Notes: generated by a model not told the origin, from the sequence alone. Shown: positions 25,318 through 33,934, counted from the first letter of the stretch. The stretch is 64,000 nucleotides of DNA from Pseudobdellovibrionaceae bacterium (GCA_023954155.1 JAMLIO010000008.1:69229-133228); one strand, 5' to 3'. Program-made: numbers and translations.

Positions 25318-25870
25318 GATTCATGTGGGACTGGTCCACCACCCTGTTTATGATCGCCAAAAAAAGATCGTAGCGACAAACATCACCAACTTTGATGTCC
25401 ATGATATTGCGCGCGTGTGCCGTTGTTATGGGGTGAAATCTTACAGTTTGATTCATCCCTCAGAGGAACAACTGATGTTTGTCTCACGCATTCGAGACCA
25501 CTGGGTGACGGGTTATGGTAAAAAATTTAATCCACTCAGGTCAGAAGCTTTGGATTATATCTATACAGCCAAATCCATTGCGGAAGCGGCTAAAAATCAT
25601 GGAATCACCCAAATTTATGCCACTAGTGCCAGAGTTCATGAGGGCTTTAAGAGCCTAAGCTTTAAGTCCCTCAAAGAGCAGATTCTCACTGAGGAATCTC
25701 AGGAACAGATTTTATTATTATTCGGAACAGGCTTTGGCTTATCCAGAGAGGTTTTTGAGCAATGTGATGGCATTCTGGAGCCCATTGCGGGGAGTTCTAG
25801 AACGGATTTTCGCCACCTTTCGGTGCGTTCAGCCGTAGGAATTGCTCTTGACCGACTCGTAGGGTCATGA
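25304..25870 (+). CDS. Predicted SPOUT RNA methyltransferase (Methyltrn_RNA_4 type)
   Basis: 188 residues. IHVGLVHHPVYDRQKKIVATNITNFDVHDIARVCRCYGV at the start, LLLFGTGFGLSREVFEQCD and the C-terminal ILEPIAGSSRTDFRHLSVRSAVGIALDRL are the pattern of a SPOUT trefoil-knot methyltransferase of the Methyltrn_RNA_4 type, seen next to TrmD in delta-proteobacteria and Aquificae. The RNA target is not known. ATG 25304 lies inside the trmD end with AGGAGAG upstream (GAGGAGAGTCTT). It is followed by rplS. Confidence 0.83.
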   Translation: MAGAEIHVGLVHHPVYDRQKKIVATNITNFDVHDIARVCRCYGVKSYSLIHPSEEQLMFVSRIRDHWVTGYGKKFNPLRSEALDYIYTAKSIAEAAKNHGITQIYATSARVHEGFKSLSFKSLKEQILTEESQEQILLLFGTGFGLSREVFEQCDGILEPIAGSSRTDFRHLSVRSAVGIALDRLVGS

Positions 25871-25932
25871 TAGCTAATCACCTTTGGCAATTCATTATTT
25901 TTTTGAAAGTTAATTATTATTTGAGGTGCACC

Positions 25933-26313
25933 ATGAACTTTGTAGAATCTGTTATTTCTGCTCTGACTCCTAAACCAAAATTTCCAGCATTTAAAACTGG
26001 GGACACTTTATCTGTTCATGTGAAAGTTAAAGAAGGTGAAAAAGAAAGAATTCAGATCTTCAAAGGGACTGTGATCAAGGTTCAGGGTTCTGGCCTAGGT
26101 CGCTCGTTTACCGTAAGAAAGATGTCTGACGGTGTAGGTGTGGAAAGAACTTGGCCGTTCACGAGTCCTGCTGTGGACAAAGTGGAGCTTCATAGCATCG
26201 GTAAAGTTCGTCGCTCTCGTATTTTCTATCTTCGCAAGCTTAAAGGTCGTGCCGCTCGTCTTGAGTCTGAGTACGCTCCCGCTGTTAAAGATAACCAGAA
26301 CGCTAAAAACTAA
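25933..26313 (+). CDS. rplS: 50S ribosomal protein L19
   Basis: 126 residues from ATG 25933, with GAGGTG five bases upstream; an ATG at 25867 in the same frame would add an atypical hydrophobic lead. FKTGDTLSVHVKVKEGEKER, FKGTVIK, GVGVERTWPF and GKVRRSRIFYLR are L19 signatures. It sits at the subunit interface. It occupies its conserved place after trmD. Confidence 0.95.
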   Translation: MNFVESVISALTPKPKFPAFKTGDTLSVHVKVKEGEKERIQIFKGTVIKVQGSGLGRSFTVRKMSDGVGVERTWPFTSPAVDKVELHSIGKVRRSRIFYLRKLKGRAARLESEYAPAVKDNQNAKN

Positions 26314-26333
26314 AAAATATAGTGTAATTCACC

Positions 26334-26948
26334 ATGGATTTGATTCAATGGTCCTCTACGGAAACTGGGCTGCCTGTGATCGGTGTCGATGAGGCAGGAC
26401 GGGGTTGCCTATGTGGGCCTGTGTATGCGGCGGCTGTGATTTTTAACTCCAAAGCAGAAAAAGGGTTTTACAAAGACTCCAAACTTTTAAGTGAAAAAAA
26501 ACGAGAAGAACTTTATGAACAGATTCTTGCCACCCATAAAGTCGGAGTGGGTTTTGCCACAGCTAAAGAGATAGATCAGATCAATATTTTACAAGCTACC
26601 TTTTTAGCAATGAAAAGAGCCATAGCAAGTCTTTCGGATGTGACCGAGGCCCATGTTATGATTGATGGCAATCAACTTTTACCGCAATTTCAAAGCTTTC
26701 CACAGAGTGCGATTATAAAAGGGGACCAAAAGGTTCCAGAAATTTCTGCGGCCAGCATTGTGGCCAAAGTGTCCAGAGATCGGTACTTAAAACAGATCAG
26801 TGCGACCTATCCTGAGTACGAATTTAGCAAACACAAGGGATATGGAACCGCAGTACATAAAAAACTCATTGAAAAATATGGGCCTTGTCAGGAGCATCGA
26901 CTCACCTTTAAAGGCGTTCGCGAATTTTATAAACCATCCGCCCAATGA
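26334..26948 (+). CDS. rnhB: Ribonuclease HII
   Basis: 204 residues. VIGVDEAGRGCLCGPVYAAAVI (catalytic DEAGRG), KDSKLLSEKKRE, MIDGNQ, KGDQKVPEISAASIVAKVSRD and the C-terminal KHKGYGTAVHK match RNase HII. It removes ribonucleotides and RNA-DNA hybrids. ATG start shortly after rplS. The 3' end overlaps the following YraN-family gene in another frame. Confidence 0.95.
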   Translation: MDLIQWSSTETGLPVIGVDEAGRGCLCGPVYAAAVIFNSKAEKGFYKDSKLLSEKKREELYEQILATHKVGVGFATAKEIDQINILQATFLAMKRAIASLSDVTEAHVMIDGNQLLPQFQSFPQSAIIKGDQKVPEISAASIVAKVSRDRYLKQISATYPEYEFSKHKGYGTAVHKKLIEKYGPCQEHRLTFKGVREFYKPSAQ

Positions 26949-27294
26949 TTATTACAAGGGACTGACTTACGAACTGTTAGTGGCTTCAGTTTTGTGGGCT
27001 AGAGGTTGGGAACTGATCTATCACAGAAAAAAAATCGCAGGTTATGAAATTGATTTAGTCCTAAAATGGGGTTCATCACTTCGTGCTCAAAATCAGATTT
27101 TACTTATTGAAGTGAAGTCCAAACCTCCAAGTCCTGTATGGCATTGTTTTCCGCGTTTTGCATTTGATCAAAATGAACGATTTAAAAATGTAGTTTTAAA
27201 ACTGCAAAATAAATATCCCCATCACAATATCATGGGAGTGCTGGCTTTAGTGGACCAGCGCAGGGTTGAGTTTTTGTTTTTAGACGAGGTTTAA
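26878..27294 (+). CDS. YraN/UPF0102-family predicted endonuclease
   Basis: About 138 residues if the ATG at 26878 is used; the true start is uncertain because the conserved part (KGLTYELLVASVLWARGWELIYHRKKIAGYEIDLVLKWG, here YELLVASVLWARGW, GYEIDLV, LLIEVKSKP) begins just at the rnhB stop. YEIDL and EVKSK correspond to the D-x(n)-E-x-K nuclease core of the Holliday-junction-resolvase-like YraN fold. It overlaps rnhB by up to 71 bases, an unusually long overlap. YraN following rnhB is a common order. Biological role unknown. Confidence 0.75.
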   Translation: MGLVRSIDSPLKAFANFINHPPNDYYKGLTYELLVASVLWARGWELIYHRKKIAGYEIDLVLKWGSSLRAQNQILLIEVKSKPPSPVWHCFPRFAFDQNERFKNVVLKLQNKYPHHNIMGVLALVDQRRVEFLFLDEV

Positions 27295-27356
27295 ATAGCC
27301 TAACACTCAGAAATAGATTAAGTTTTTAAGAAAGAGGACGTTTAAAAACTTAGCTA

Positions 27357-28130
27357 ATGAAACATAATACTTCTTTTCTGTTTTTGCGAGGTCTTGGGCG
27401 GAACCAATATCATTGGGGGGATCAAAGTGCTTTTAGAATGGCCTTTGGCAATCAAGTGTATTTTTTGGATCAGCCAGGATTCGGAGAAAACATCAATGTC
27501 AGGTCCCCAGCTTCGGTGCCTGCGATCACAGATCGTCTGAATGAACAGTGGGAAAGTTTAAACGTCGATAAAGATTCAAAGAAAGTTTTAGTGGGTTTGT
27601 CTTTGGGAGGCATGGTCTCCATGGACTGGGTGAGCAGATATCCTGAGACTTGGGACTATTTGATTTTAATCAACTCCAGTGTAAAAGATTTAAGTCCATT
27701 TTGGCAGCGTTTGAAAATGCAAAATTATATCTCCTTGATTAAAATCTCTATGATGAGTGATCCTCTTGAAAGAGAAGAAGCTGTTTTTGATCTGACATGT
27801 AATATGAGTGACAAAGAATCTACACTGAATTGGTGGGATGAGATCTATCAAAAATATCCTCCTGATATTGTTGACATCACCAACCAACTTTATGCAGCCA
27901 GTAAGTTTAAGTCACCTAAGAGTTTACCTGAACGTCTTAAAACATTAGTGTTGACTTCCAAGGCCGATCGTTTGGTGTCATACAAGTGCTCTGTGGCTAT
28001 TTCTAAAAAATATAATACGGATATAAGGTTTCATAACCAAGCAGGGCACGATCTTGTTCTAGATGATCTATTTTGGTGTGTGGCCCAGATTAAAGAGTGG
28101 CTGAACACTCAGGACGATTTTAATTTTTAG
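27357..28130 (+). CDS. Alpha/beta-hydrolase
   Basis: 257 residues. FLFLRGLGRNQYHW (oxyanion-type start), nucleophile elbow GLSLGGMVS, an Asp in TSKADRLVS and a His in QAGHDLVLDD complete the catalytic triad. No signal peptide. Substrate not predictable; BioH/MenH-like esterases have similar layout. ATG start with AGAGGACG further upstream. Possibly read together with the DUF455 gene 130 bases downstream. Confidence 0.82.
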   Translation: MKHNTSFLFLRGLGRNQYHWGDQSAFRMAFGNQVYFLDQPGFGENINVRSPASVPAITDRLNEQWESLNVDKDSKKVLVGLSLGGMVSMDWVSRYPETWDYLILINSSVKDLSPFWQRLKMQNYISLIKISMMSDPLEREEAVFDLTCNMSDKESTLNWWDEIYQKYPPDIVDITNQLYAASKFKSPKSLPERLKTLVLTSKADRLVSYKCSVAISKKYNTDIRFHNQAGHDLVLDDLFWCVAQIKEWLNTQDDFNF

Positions 28131-28260
28131 AAAGATATTTGATTTTGTCGCTGGATTTTTAAAAATTCGAACCTATTTTATTTAAATGGGGATTAAATCA
28201 AGTCAAAAGTATAAAAATGATTTACTACTCAAAGCGAGATGGAAATTAAACGGATAATAT

Positions 28261-29043
28261 ATGAAAGAGTTTAAATTAAATACTTTTTTAACATCACAGG
28301 CCCAAGATAAACTTTATGGACTAGGTGATGATATTGAGTTGTGTTTAAAACAAACTCAAAAAAATTTACATATTCCCCATAGACCCGCCAGAGACGTAGA
28401 AGTTTTGGATATTTTTAAGATGCCCCCAAAATCTAACTTAGACTCTGTGGATGGACAAATGCGTCTTATTCATGATCTAGCACATATTGAAATGCAAGCC
28501 ATGGAATTAGGTTTAAGAACTTTAACTGAATTTCCTGAGGCACCCCTAGAATTTAAAGAACAACTGATCGAAGTGATCTTAGATGAATCCAGACATTTAA
28601 AAATGCTATTGGACTGTTTGGAGCACCACAAACGACCGTGGGGGAGTTACCCTGTTCATTTAAGTCTTTGGTTTGCAACAAGTTCAGAGGACAGTTTATT
28701 AGATCGCATTTTGATTGTGCATCGTTATTTGGAAGGTTCTGGTCTTGATGCGGGAGAAAAGATCACCAAAAAACTTTGGGGCGCAGGACAAAAAGGACTT
28801 TTAGATATTGTTAAAGTGATTGTAGATGAAGAGGTGTCGCATGTGAGTTTTGGATCTAGGTGGTTTAAACAGTTATGTGAAGAACAGAAAATGGATTCAG
28901 ACCATGTCTTTACGCAAAGGATGCAAGCGCTTCATCATCGGCTTCCTAAACGTGTCCTTAAACTAAATCGTCAACTAAGGACAGAGGCTGGATTTACAGA
29001 AACCGAAATGAATGTACTTGAAGGATTAAATTCTGTTATTTGA
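28261..29043 (+). CDS. DUF455 ferritin-like di-iron protein
   Basis: 260 residues. LIHDLAHIEMQAMELGLRTL, EQLIEVILDESRHLKMLLDCLE, GLDAGEKI and VIVDEEVSHVSFG provide the repeated E/E-x-x-H ligands of a ferritin-like four-helix bundle, as in DUF455 (related to the tRNA hydroxylase MiaE). Reaction unknown; a di-iron oxygenase or hydroxylase is possible. ATG start. It converges with a - strand gene, overlapping it by 8 bases at the 3' ends. Confidence 0.8.
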   Translation: MKEFKLNTFLTSQAQDKLYGLGDDIELCLKQTQKNLHIPHRPARDVEVLDIFKMPPKSNLDSVDGQMRLIHDLAHIEMQAMELGLRTLTEFPEAPLEFKEQLIEVILDESRHLKMLLDCLEHHKRPWGSYPVHLSLWFATSSEDSLLDRILIVHRYLEGSGLDAGEKITKKLWGAGQKGLLDIVKVIVDEEVSHVSFGSRWFKQLCEEQKMDSDHVFTQRMQALHHRLPKRVLKLNRQLRTEAGFTETEMNVLEGLNSVI

Positions 29044-29572
29044 TATTGCAAACTACAGCGGCATTGGCCCAGTCGCCTGCGGTGTAGATCATTTTTTTGC
29101 TAGCAAGTTTGATTGCCGCATTAAGTTCATTCTGAGTTTGGAAAGGTCCATACTCTTCAGCAAAGTTAAGGGCTTTAATATTTAGTGTAGACAGACTGAG
29201 GGTGAGTTTTTGTTTGTTTCTTTTCACACCTGAAGTCGTAGCGTAAAAATCGGAAACGGCAGAATCATTACTACGAATGTATGTCAGTAAACTGTAAAAA
29301 TCTTGTTTGCTGGCACTGTTGTCGCTGTGTAAAACCCTGACTCGAACCATGTGGTTGCCACCTAAAAACACATCTTTGATATTTTCTTGATTCTTTTCCA
29401 CATCCAAAGATAATGTTCTGCTGATTGTTTCTTGAGTGGGTGCGCCTGTTTTTTTATCGAAGGCATTGATACTTAAAGAAACATCACAGGCTACCTTTTG
29501 TGCGGTGTTGGCAAAAGATAGGGTAGGCATGATCATAAGGGTTATAAAAAGTACTAATAATTTGTGGCTCAT
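29036..29572 (-). CDS. Exported protein of unknown function
   Basis: 178 residues with a signal peptide (about 1-22, SFA-NTAQ). The mature part is beta-rich with two Cys far apart (CDVSLS near the start, CNIK at the end) that could form a disulfide. No family recognised. ATG with AGAGGAACC upstream and a small palindrome (CCATTTT-T-AAAATGG) in the leader. It converges on the DUF455 gene with an 8-base overlap. Confidence 0.6.
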   Translation of the reverse strand: MSHKLLVLFITLMIMPTLSFANTAQKVACDVSLSINAFDKKTGAPTQETISRTLSLDVEKNQENIKDVFLGGNHMVRVRVLHSDNSASKQDFYSLLTYIRSNDSAVSDFYATTSGVKRNKQKLTLSLSTLNIKALNFAEEYGPFQTQNELNAAIKLASKKMIYTAGDWANAAVVCNIK

Positions 29573-29898
29573 GGGTTCCTCTTTTTAGCTTCCATTTTTA
29601 AAATGGGAGACTTATTTTTCTTATAAACACTTCAATATTGATGCCAAAGCCACTGAATTTTTGATCTCAAAATGAGTCATTGAAATGACATATATTTTAT
29701 TTGATGGGGATTTACAGTGTATTTTGAATTTAAGCTCTAGATGTAAACAGAATCATTAACAGTCTTTAGAGCGGGTGTTTAAGACTTGGACAGCTTTTTT
29801 AAAGCGGGCAAGTGATCAATTATAATTTATTACTCTTGACGTTCTAAGAGATTTAAACTTTGACGTTACAGAGAAGGGGAAGTTAGGGCCTTGTTAAA
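29573..29898. other. Gene-free spacer, about 330 bases
   Basis: Upstream region of the exported protein and downstream region of the pseudouridine synthase, both on the - strand. It has a small palindrome at about 29589-29605 and two TTGACGTT copies near 29835 and 29862. No gene or clear terminator is seen. Confidence 0.4.
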
Positions 29899-30654
29899 CT
29901 AGATCGTGTGTGTGTTGGGATCTAAAAATTGCCATTTGCCTTCAGGTAGGTCGTTCAGATGTAATTTCCCGATGCGCACCCGTAAAAGATCTATGACTTG
30001 TAAATCCACGAGCTGGCACATTCTGCGAATTTGACGATTTTTTCCTTCACGAAGAATGAAACGTAATATTTTTTGGTCCTTATTCACCAAAGTGACTTCA
30101 GCTGGTTTTAACTTTTGACCATCTAAGCTTAAACCAAACCCCAATTTTTTAAGTTTATCAGGAGTAATAGAACCCCTGACTTTTACAATATACTCTTTAT
30201 CAATTTCTGAGGCTTCACCAATAATTTTTTTAGCTAAAGTTCCGTCTTGCGTGTAAAGCATTAAGCCTCTTGAAGGAGCATCTAGTCGTCCTGCAGGTCC
30301 AAGCTTTACAGGGTCAAATTCTTTATAAGAAAGGGAATAGCTGGAAGTGTCTGCATCTTTAGGAGTGTAGAAGTTCTTTTTCTGGATCAGCGATAAAGCG
30401 TGGGCGTACTTGGGATCATTAAAGGTGGATACAAATCCAGGAGGTTTATTTAAAATCACAGTCACCTGGTCAGAGATTTCATGTTGGGCCTTAACGTTGA
30501 CTAAGATCAAAGAGCGAGGATCAATAACTTGTCCAGGAGATTTTAAGATTTCACCATCTACAGAGATCCATTGATTTTCCACCCACTTTTCTGTGGTTCG
30601 ACGGGATGCAATCTGCTTCTCAGAAAAAAGTTTAGAGATGCGCACCTTATCCAT
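29899..30654 (-). CDS. RsuA/RluF-type pseudouridine synthase
   Basis: 251 residues. N-terminal S4 RNA-binding domain (RISKLFSEKQIASRRTTEKWV), then the catalytic domain with LGPAGRLDAPSRGLML (catalytic Asp in GRLD), and KNRQIRRMCQLVDLQVIDLLRVRIG near the end. The family isomerises uridine in rRNA or tRNA; RluF-like members act on 23S rRNA and tRNA-Tyr. The exact target cannot be told from sequence. ATG start at 30654. It is followed by, and probably co-transcribed after, an SDR gene upstream on the same strand. Confidence 0.85.
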   Translation of the reverse strand: MDKVRISKLFSEKQIASRRTTEKWVENQWISVDGEILKSPGQVIDPRSLILVNVKAQHEISDQVTVILNKPPGFVSTFNDPKYAHALSLIQKKNFYTPKDADTSSYSLSYKEFDPVKLGPAGRLDAPSRGLMLYTQDGTLAKKIIGEASEIDKEYIVKVRGSITPDKLKKLGFGLSLDGQKLKPAEVTLVNKDQKILRFILREGKNRQIRRMCQLVDLQVIDLLRVRIGKLHLNDLPEGKWQFLDPNTHTI

Positions 30655-30711
30655 AAAAACAGGGACCTCTATCTAACAGCTCGATGATGCGTGGAAAAAT
30701 TTGACCTTTAC

Positions 30712-31458
30712 TCATACCAGTAAGATGCCTCCATCCACAGGCACTAGAGTTCCAGTGATCCACTCACTAGCATTTTCAGCATAAAAGCAGACCACTTTAG
30801 CAATGTCTTCAGGCTGTCCAATACGCCCTATAGGTTGAGCGGCGTTGAGTTGCTCTCTGAGTTTTGCATCTTCTGTTTGATAAAACTCTTGGATTGGAGT
30901 TTCCACAATACCAGGACAGATGGCATTGACAGGAATTTTTAAAGGAGCCAGTTCAAGAGCCAAAGCTTGTGTTAATGAGTTTAATGCGGCTTTGGACGCC
31001 GAATAAATGGAGGTATTAGGGATGGGTCTTAATCCTAAAGAGGAAGAGATGTTAATGATCCTTGCTTCTTTTTGGTCTTTTAAAAAAGGCAGAAGACCTT
31101 GAGTGAGAATAGCAGGGGAGAAGAGGTTGACCTGAAACTGTCTTTGCCATTCTTCCATTGAGTTTTCAGAAAAAGGCATTCGAGAAACAACACCTGCGTT
31201 GTTCACTAAAACCACTCTATTAAAATTTTTGTCTTTAAAGCTACCAGCCAGACTGCTGCTGATTTTGGTCACTTGATCTACATCATCTAAATCACATTGG
31301 TAGTATTCGCTGCCAGGTAAAGACGTAGATACGCTTTTAAGACGCTCAGTGTTTCTTCCCAAAAGAACAAGATGGTATCCTAAAGGATGTAGGGCCTGTG
31401 CTATAGCGTGGCCAATACCCGAGCTGGCTCCTGTAATAATGGCAAGTTTAGTATTCAT
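30712..31458 (-). CDS. Short-chain dehydrogenase/reductase
   Basis: 248 residues. TGASSGIGHA (NAD(P)-binding), VNNAGVV, ISSSLG, catalytic YSASKAALN and a C-terminal PVDGGILLV make it a classical SDR. Substrate unknown. ATG start behind AAGGACACC. Same strand as its neighbours: the substrate-binding protein upstream (30 bases away) and the pseudouridine synthase downstream. Confidence 0.88.
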   Translation of the reverse strand: MNTKLAIITGASSGIGHAIAQALHPLGYHLVLLGRNTERLKSVSTSLPGSEYYQCDLDDVDQVTKISSSLAGSFKDKNFNRVVLVNNAGVVSRMPFSENSMEEWQRQFQVNLFSPAILTQGLLPFLKDQKEARIINISSSLGLRPIPNTSIYSASKAALNSLTQALALELAPLKIPVNAICPGIVETPIQEFYQTEDAKLREQLNAAQPIGRIGQPEDIAKVVCFYAENASEWITGTLVPVDGGILLV

Positions 31459-31488
31459 AGAGGTGTCCTTCTGTTTGATTGTGGAGTT

Positions 31489-33012
31489 TTAGTCATTGTG
31501 GGTCGAAAGCTCTTCTAAATTTAACATATTAAACGAATTGATACTCCAGTTTTTATATCTACCGTTGGACAGAAAGGCAAAGTACATTTCACCAAGGGGA
31601 ATAAAGGAGTAGGTTTTTTTTAATTCCATTAGACCTTTTGAGCACAGATCTTGCTGTTTTTGCCTCTGATCTAAGGATAAAATCTTAAGTTGTTTTACAA
31701 TTTGGTCTAATTTGGTGTTTTGAATTTCAGTAAAGTTATTTACAGAATCTGATGTAAAAGACTCCAGAGCTTCAGCGCATGTAGGGGTCAGCAAAGGAAG
31801 ACCTTTTCGGATGATTTCAAAGTTTCTGTCTCTGATTTTTTGAAAAAATTGCCCCGACTCCAGAGGAAGGATTCTGACCTCTAAGCCTAAATGCTTTTTC
31901 CACTGATAGGCGATCCACTCCATGCCTTTTTGGATGTCTGTGCCGCCGACCTCAGAAAAGTTAAGAGTGAAGGCCTTAGTTTTGAGTGCTGAAGGGACTT
32001 TATCGTAATGGGCTTGGGCTTTTTTAAGATCAAAAGTGTAACAGTGTTCTGACGCTTCAGAAGAAGGTGAGGACTTATAAAACTTGCTGGGCAAAGCAGG
32101 ACATCCAGGGAGGCCCTTGGACTTATAAATGGTTTGCAGTTCAGAAAAGTTGAGGGAGTAGCTAAGAGCTTTTTTGAGGTCCATATTATCCACAGTCTTA
32201 GAGAGACCAATGCCATCCATACGCATCATGGTTTGAAAGTGGAGCTGCTCTTTGTATTTATTAAAAAATGCGCGAGGGACATTTTTAATAAAATCTAACT
32301 TTTGCGACTCAAACATTCTAATGGCCGTTCCTTCATCCTCAATAAAATAAACGGTCACGTTGGGGCGGGGACTAGAGTTAAAAACTTCATTGTTGATGGT
32401 ATTTGCGGTCAGAGTGACATGCTGTCCTTTCTTATAACTTAGAACTTTATAGGACCCCGACGAGATCAGCTCTTCAGGTTTCTTGTAAAACATTTTTTGT
32501 GGACGAGGAGAAAATTCAGTTTTGGCTAACAGGTAAATGTCTTGAGGGGAATATGTTTTAAATGCGAATTGCAGGGTCTTGTCATCAGGTGTGAGAATGT
32601 CGAGATGTGGGTCTTGATTTTTAAGATTAAGGAAAAATCCCGAAGTTTCAGTGACCTGTTCAAAGGCAAGTTCAAAGGAATATTTAAAATGCTTGGAAGT
32701 GATAGGGGTTCCATCTTGGAATTTGAGGTGGTCTTTGAGGGTGCATGTAAAAAGGTTTTGTGAAGTCCATACACATTCTTTAGCGGCATTGAAATAAAGC
32801 TGGTCCCCAGCATCTATGCTGACCAAAGGGCGAAAAAGATGATTGAGCAAAAACCAAGAGGAGGTGCCTTTTTGTAAAATGGGATCAAAGGTAAGGGGGG
32901 TTACAGGGATATGATAGCGGAACCCCAAATCCTTTTGAGTGAGATGAGTGTTCTTGGAACAAGCGGTTGCCACAAACACGGTAAAACAAATCACAGCAAG
33001 ATACTTAATCAT
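31489..33012 (-). CDS. Peptide/solute-binding lipoprotein of ABC type (SBP family 5)
   Basis: 507 residues. Lipoprotein signal with lipobox VATAC (Cys near 18). FDPILQKGTSSWFLLNHLFRPL, LKFQDGTPITSKHFKYSFE, and a later solute-binding lobe match the OppA/DppA family that delivers peptides or other ligands to ABC importers. No permease or ATPase genes are beside it, so it may work with a distant transporter. ATG at 33012 with ACTATG context. It sits directly upstream of the SDR gene. Confidence 0.78.
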   Translation of the reverse strand: MIKYLAVICFTVFVATACSKNTHLTQKDLGFRYHIPVTPLTFDPILQKGTSSWFLLNHLFRPLVSIDAGDQLYFNAAKECVWTSQNLFTCTLKDHLKFQDGTPITSKHFKYSFELAFEQVTETSGFFLNLKNQDPHLDILTPDDKTLQFAFKTYSPQDIYLLAKTEFSPRPQKMFYKKPEELISSGSYKVLSYKKGQHVTLTANTINNEVFNSSPRPNVTVYFIEDEGTAIRMFESQKLDFIKNVPRAFFNKYKEQLHFQTMMRMDGIGLSKTVDNMDLKKALSYSLNFSELQTIYKSKGLPGCPALPSKFYKSSPSSEASEHCYTFDLKKAQAHYDKVPSALKTKAFTLNFSEVGGTDIQKGMEWIAYQWKKHLGLEVRILPLESGQFFQKIRDRNFEIIRKGLPLLTPTCAEALESFTSDSVNNFTEIQNTKLDQIVKQLKILSLDQRQKQQDLCSKGLMELKKTYSFIPLGEMYFAFLSNGRYKNWSINSFNMLNLEELSTHND

Positions 33013-33020
33013 AGTAGGGT

Positions 33021-33121
33021 TTTAAGATGGAATTATGTTATTGGCTATTCAAAAAAGTGCATGCCCTTGAAGTGGTAGGCGTACATAGGTTTAAGATGGA
33101 ATATGTATTTGGCTATTCAAA
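33021..33121. repeat. Imperfect direct repeat of a gene 3' end (about 33 bases, two copies)
   Basis: 33021-33053 and 33089-33121 share TTTAAGATGGAAT, a TGT-ATT core and TTGGCTATTCAAA with a few differences. The second copy covers the last codons and stop of the lipoprotein gene at 33113-33637; the first lies just downstream, up to the start region of the binding-protein gene. A local duplication of that gene's 3' end and downstream region. Confidence 0.75.
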
Positions 33122-33637
33122 GGCGTGTAGTTTGATCTCTTTTTGGCCAGCCAGAGTATTTCTGTATTCTGTACCGTTGATATCCCGACCAATCACAGCA
33201 ATCACAAGGGTGTGCTGCTGATTATAACGAGGATCGCCTGAAGGATAGGCCCCTGTGATGTCCACTTGAAAACGGAATCGACCGCTTTTACAGCCATTAA
33301 AGATTCTTTGACTGGTATGAACAGGATACGAGCTTTCTGTGTGAAATAGAGACCATTCGATATAATTTTCGGGAAAGTCGCCTTCGTTACATAAGCCATT
33401 GATGTCAAAGCGTCGGGCCGCGGCTCTATTGATCACATGGGGGTCATTCCCTGCGATAAAGATACCTAGGAGCCCAGCACCTGTAGCAGACTCACACTCA
33501 GCCCCACTGGCCTCACATTCGCTGATATCCGTATTTAAGCTATAGCCCTCTTGGTACACATCACAGCCTATGATTCCCCCCAAAAGGGAAAGGATAAAGG
33601 TACACATAAAAAGGCGGTTCAAACTATGATTTACCAC
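33113..33637 (-). CDS. Cys-containing lipoprotein of unknown function
   Basis: 174 residues with a lipobox-like GIIGC (Cys near 25) after a hydrophobic lead. The mature part has CEASGAEC near the front and single Cys later (LCNEG, NGCKSG). Beta-rich, no family recognised. Start ATG at 33637; the first residues before the hydrophobic segment (VNHSLNR) fit a type II signal. Its 3' end is duplicated downstream (33021-33053). No operon partner is obvious. Confidence 0.55.
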   Translation of the reverse strand: MVNHSLNRLFMCTFILSLLGGIIGCDVYQEGYSLNTDISECEASGAECESATGAGLLGIFIAGNDPHVINRAAARRFDINGLCNEGDFPENYIEWSLFHTESSYPVHTSQRIFNGCKSGRFRFQVDITGAYPSGDPRYNQQHTLVIAVIGRDINGTEYRNTLAGQKEIKLHAFE

Positions 33638-33825
33638 ACTACTTTATCGGTAAAATAGAAGATGAAATTGAGGGTATTGGGACGTTTCAGTAGGGAGGCG
33701 TAGGGCTCAAATCAAAGAAAAAAGGGGGTAGTGTCTTATTTTGAGGCAATTGACGCTTAGTTTCATGCGCTAGACTGGCCTCTAGTCTGGAGTCTAAAGC
33801 AATTAGACTTATTTGAAAGAAGACC
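33638..33825. other. Spacer upstream of the lipoprotein and the candidate small RNA
   Basis: No gene is seen. It must hold the - strand promoter of the lipoprotein gene. Confidence 0.35.
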
Positions 33826-33855
33826 TTGCATTTTTTTCATGCAATTTCTTAGAAT
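33826..33855 (+). promoter_or_regulatory. Putative promoter of the candidate small RNA
   Basis: TTGCAT (33826-33831), 18 bases, TAGAAT (33850-33855). The predicted start is near 33862. The -35 also forms a TTGCAT/ATGCAA inverted repeat with the spacer. Confidence 0.45.
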
Positions 33856-33861
33856 ATAAGT

Positions 33862-33921
33862 GGGGGGGCGATGTTGACCAGAAGGACGCTTGAAGCACGG
33901 ATGCTTCACATCGCCTTTTTT
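33862..33921 (+). ncRNA. Candidate orphan small RNA of about 60 nt
   Basis: After the promoter, a G-tract leads into GGCGATGT (33867-33874), which pairs perfectly with ACATCGCC (33908-33915), followed by TTTTTT. Inside is a second perfect stem GAAGCA-CGGA-TGCTTC (33892-33907) stacked directly on the outer right arm. No + strand gene ends here, so the terminator-like stem has no host gene and fits a stand-alone short RNA. It matches no RNA class I know; in particular it lacks the GEMM (c-di-GMP-I) core. Confidence 0.5.
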
Positions 33922-33934
33922 ATATCTAGGGTAA

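Noticed and set aside
25867-25932. Upstream start for rplS
   Set aside because: Would add an atypical hydrophobic lead; GAGGTG and family length support 25933.
33862-33921. Reading of the small RNA as a c-di-GMP-I (GEMM) riboswitch
   Set aside because: Only a GGACGC stretch is reminiscent; the conserved core and length are missing and no gene follows on that strand.
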